Origin: Candidatus Atribacter fermentans
GTDB taxonomy: Bacteria > Atribacterota > Atribacteria > Atribacterales > Atribacteraceae
NCBI GenBank assembly: GCA_012517485.1
Contig: JAAYUT010000460.1
Span: 1-7,203 of the forward strand
Reading direction: 5' to 3'
Length of the DNA stretch: 7,203 bases
The position numbers were made by a program, and so were the translations under genes. The notes beneath the pieces are model-generated. The model saw only the letters and a program-made list of their open reading frames with translations, searched no databases and was not told where the DNA came from. Each line of letters opens with the position of its first letter. Position 1 is the first letter of the stretch. Positions 6,240 through 7,203 of the stretch are shown here, one piece after another.

Positions 6240-6251
6240 AAATGATCATTT
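6240..6251. promoter_or_regulatory. 12-bp palindrome AAATGATCATTT upstream of the isomerase (possible operator)
   Basis: The palindrome is perfect and sits against the base of the stem-loop at 6250-6303. Its right half with one extra base, ATCATTTA (6245-6252), recurs at 6217-6224, 28 bases away in the same orientation. Between them lies an A/T run (6226-6238). The arrangement could be a binding region upstream of the isomerase gene, but no convincing promoter boxes are seen and chance is a fair explanation. Confidence 0.2.
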
Positions 6252-6303
6252 AAAGAAGGCGGGATTTTTCTTTTTCCAAAGTGACTCATCCCACCTTCTT
6301 TAA
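6250..6303 (-). terminator. strong stem-loop after the oxidoreductase gene (probable terminator or processing site)
   Basis: In minus-strand RNA the arms at 6288-6303 and 6250-6265 pair over 16 positions, with a single G-U pair (6260/6293) and the rest Watson-Crick. The opposite-strand RNA would have a C/A mismatch there, so the structure suits the minus strand. Inside the loop CUUU-GGAA-AAAG (6270-6281) can form a small stem capped by a GNRA-type tetraloop. The 3' arm ends CCUUCUUU, giving a short U-rich end inside the stem but no long U-run afterwards. It lies about 90 bases past the oxidoreductase stop and 120 bases before the isomerase start, so it probably divides two transcripts. Confidence 0.55.
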
Positions 6304-6390
6304 AAAAAATCACCTCGAATAAAATAAGTATCTTTCTTATTCTCCTATCAATTACTTAAAAGGTTGGCATTCTCGATTGTTTTGCCATTC

Positions 6391-7203
6391 TCATTTCATC
6401 TGAAGTTTTACATCATAAGGTAACCCATAAGAAAGAGCATTATTTGCATTCATAAATATATCTTCATCAATCATTAAACCAGCATTGGCACCATCAGTCA
6501 TTGCTCCTCGAACATTTCTCACCATCTTTGAATCACCGATATTGACTACATGAAGCCCAGCTGCTAACAAACTGCTGTATAAATCAGTATTTGGTTCAGT
6601 TTTGGCTAAAACAACTGTATCTACAACAATGGTTTCTTTTTCAAAAGCATCGTTCATAAGGACTACTTCTTCGTCTTTGATTTCAACAACAGTTGTGTTA
6701 AGACGAATTTCAACTGGAAATTTGAAGGCTTTTTCTTCCAAACCTTGACCGTTTCCACCATTAAATCGCATCATCATAACTTCACGATGGATAGGTTCGA
6801 TATTTGGGGCAACTTCTTTATCTTCGGTTACATAAATGACTTCTTTACCTCTTAATGCCAAGGCTTCAGTGGTATCGGTTGCAGCATAATGATTCCCCCA
6901 GACTAAAACTTTTTGACCAATTTTGACTGCTGTGACTGTTCTTTCTTTAGGCCAATATTCGCAATTTTTCTTGGCACATCGTAGAATATCTTCAAATTTT
7001 ATTGCTTTTTCCACACCTGGGATATCAGGGACCACTGTTTTGGCACCAGTCCCACATAAAACAACATCGTATTTCTTGAGCTCATCAAGTTTTGCTATGG
7101 TATTGAGTTTTACTTCAACTTTTAATTCTTTAATTTGCTCTCGAATCCAATCCATATACCATTTCATTTTTGACTTAGGGGGAACCATACAACAAGTTCT
7201 TAA
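6391..7203 (-). CDS. flavin oxidoreductase, C-terminal part (old yellow enzyme/2,4-dienoyl-CoA reductase type; 5' end outside window)
   Basis: The frame is open to the window edge, and the 270 visible codons match the C-terminal FAD/NAD-binding half of fused FMN/Fe-S/FAD oxidoreductases. The FMN barrel and iron-sulfur cysteines would lie outside. An internal ATG (7186-7188) is not the start, because homologous-looking sequence runs through it. Counting from the first visible codon, the landmarks are YDVVLCGTGAKTVVPDIPG (45-63), a second Rossmann segment KVLVWGNHYAATDTTEA (98-114) and the closing FAD motif VVNIGDSKMVRNVRGAMTDG (219-238). The second Rossmann motif should read GxGxxG/A but has GNHYAA, as in trimethylamine-dehydrogenase-like enzymes whose second nucleotide site is degenerate, so NAD(P)H use is doubtful. 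It is followed by a likely terminator. It may serve the same catabolic locus, but its substrate is unknown. Confidence 0.85.
   Translation of the reverse strand, partial: LRTCCMVPPKSKMKWYMDWIREQIKELKVEVKLNTIAKLDELKKYDVVLCGTGAKTVVPDIPGVEKAIKFEDILRCAKKNCEYWPKERTVTAVKIGQKVLVWGNHYAATDTTEALALRGKEVIYVTEDKEVAPNIEPIHREVMMMRFNGGNGQGLEEKAFKFPVEIRLNTTVVEIKDEEVVLMNDAFEKETIVVDTVVLAKTEPNTDLYSSLLAAGLHVVNIGDSKMVRNVRGAMTDGANAGLMIDEDIFMNANNALSYGLPYDVKLQMK

Noticed and set aside
6391..7188. Oxidoreductase as a complete 265-residue protein starting at the ATG at 7186-7188
   Set aside because: The frame stays open to the window edge, there is no ribosome site before this ATG, and the first FAD-binding motif expected in this family is missing, so the gene is cut by the window.

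Overview
The window is AT-rich, and every gene I can support lies on the minus strand. It reads as part of a bacterial carbohydrate-uptake locus. The periplasmic binding protein has an ordinary signal peptidase I leader without a lipobox cysteine, which fits a double-membrane bacterium better than a typical Firmicute. The AT-rich coding, strong AAGGAGGT ribosome sites and dispersed foldback repeats of the 'GTCATTGCGAG...' and 'CCCCCTTTAGCAAAGGGGG' kinds would suit an uncultured lineage such as Atribacterota. That assignment is an impression, not a demonstration.

In the direction of transcription (high to low coordinates) the layout is as follows. (1) The C-terminal 270 codons of an old-yellow-enzyme/2,4-dienoyl-CoA-reductase-type flavin oxidoreductase, cut by the window edge (6391-7203). 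(2) A 260-bp gap with a strong stem-loop (6250-6303), probably a terminator or processing site. (3) A TIM-barrel sugar phosphate isomerase/epimerase (5213-6130). (4) A 123-bp gap with a possible promoter and a 12-bp palindrome. (5) A ribose-type periplasmic sugar-binding protein (4043-5089). (6) A stem-loop just after its stop codon (3974-4010). (7) A double-domain sugar ABC ATPase (2424-3917). (8, 9) Two different BPD_transp_2-type permeases, tightly packed (1385-2401 and 387-1370). (10) A 359-bp gene-free stretch holding dispersed repeats and hairpins. (11) At the extreme left edge, nine codons with a good ribosome site that look like the start of a PHP-domain protein.

The central genes form a complete CUT2 (ribose/xylose/galactose-type) ABC importer. 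The binding protein captures a sugar or polyol, the two permeases probably pair as a heterodimer, and the fused two-domain ATPase drives import. The isomerase immediately upstream probably acts on the imported compound or a product of it. The oxidoreductase may belong to the same catabolic locus, but the stem-loop suggests a separate transcript. No kinase or regulator is in view, so the substrate cannot be named.

I see no clearly new biological system. The most notable points are the one-sided decay of ATP site 2 in the ATPase (three motifs lost on the same side), the degenerate second nucleotide-binding motif in the oxidoreductase, a stem-loop whose pairing is complete only in minus-strand RNA, and the repeat-rich spacer at the left end.
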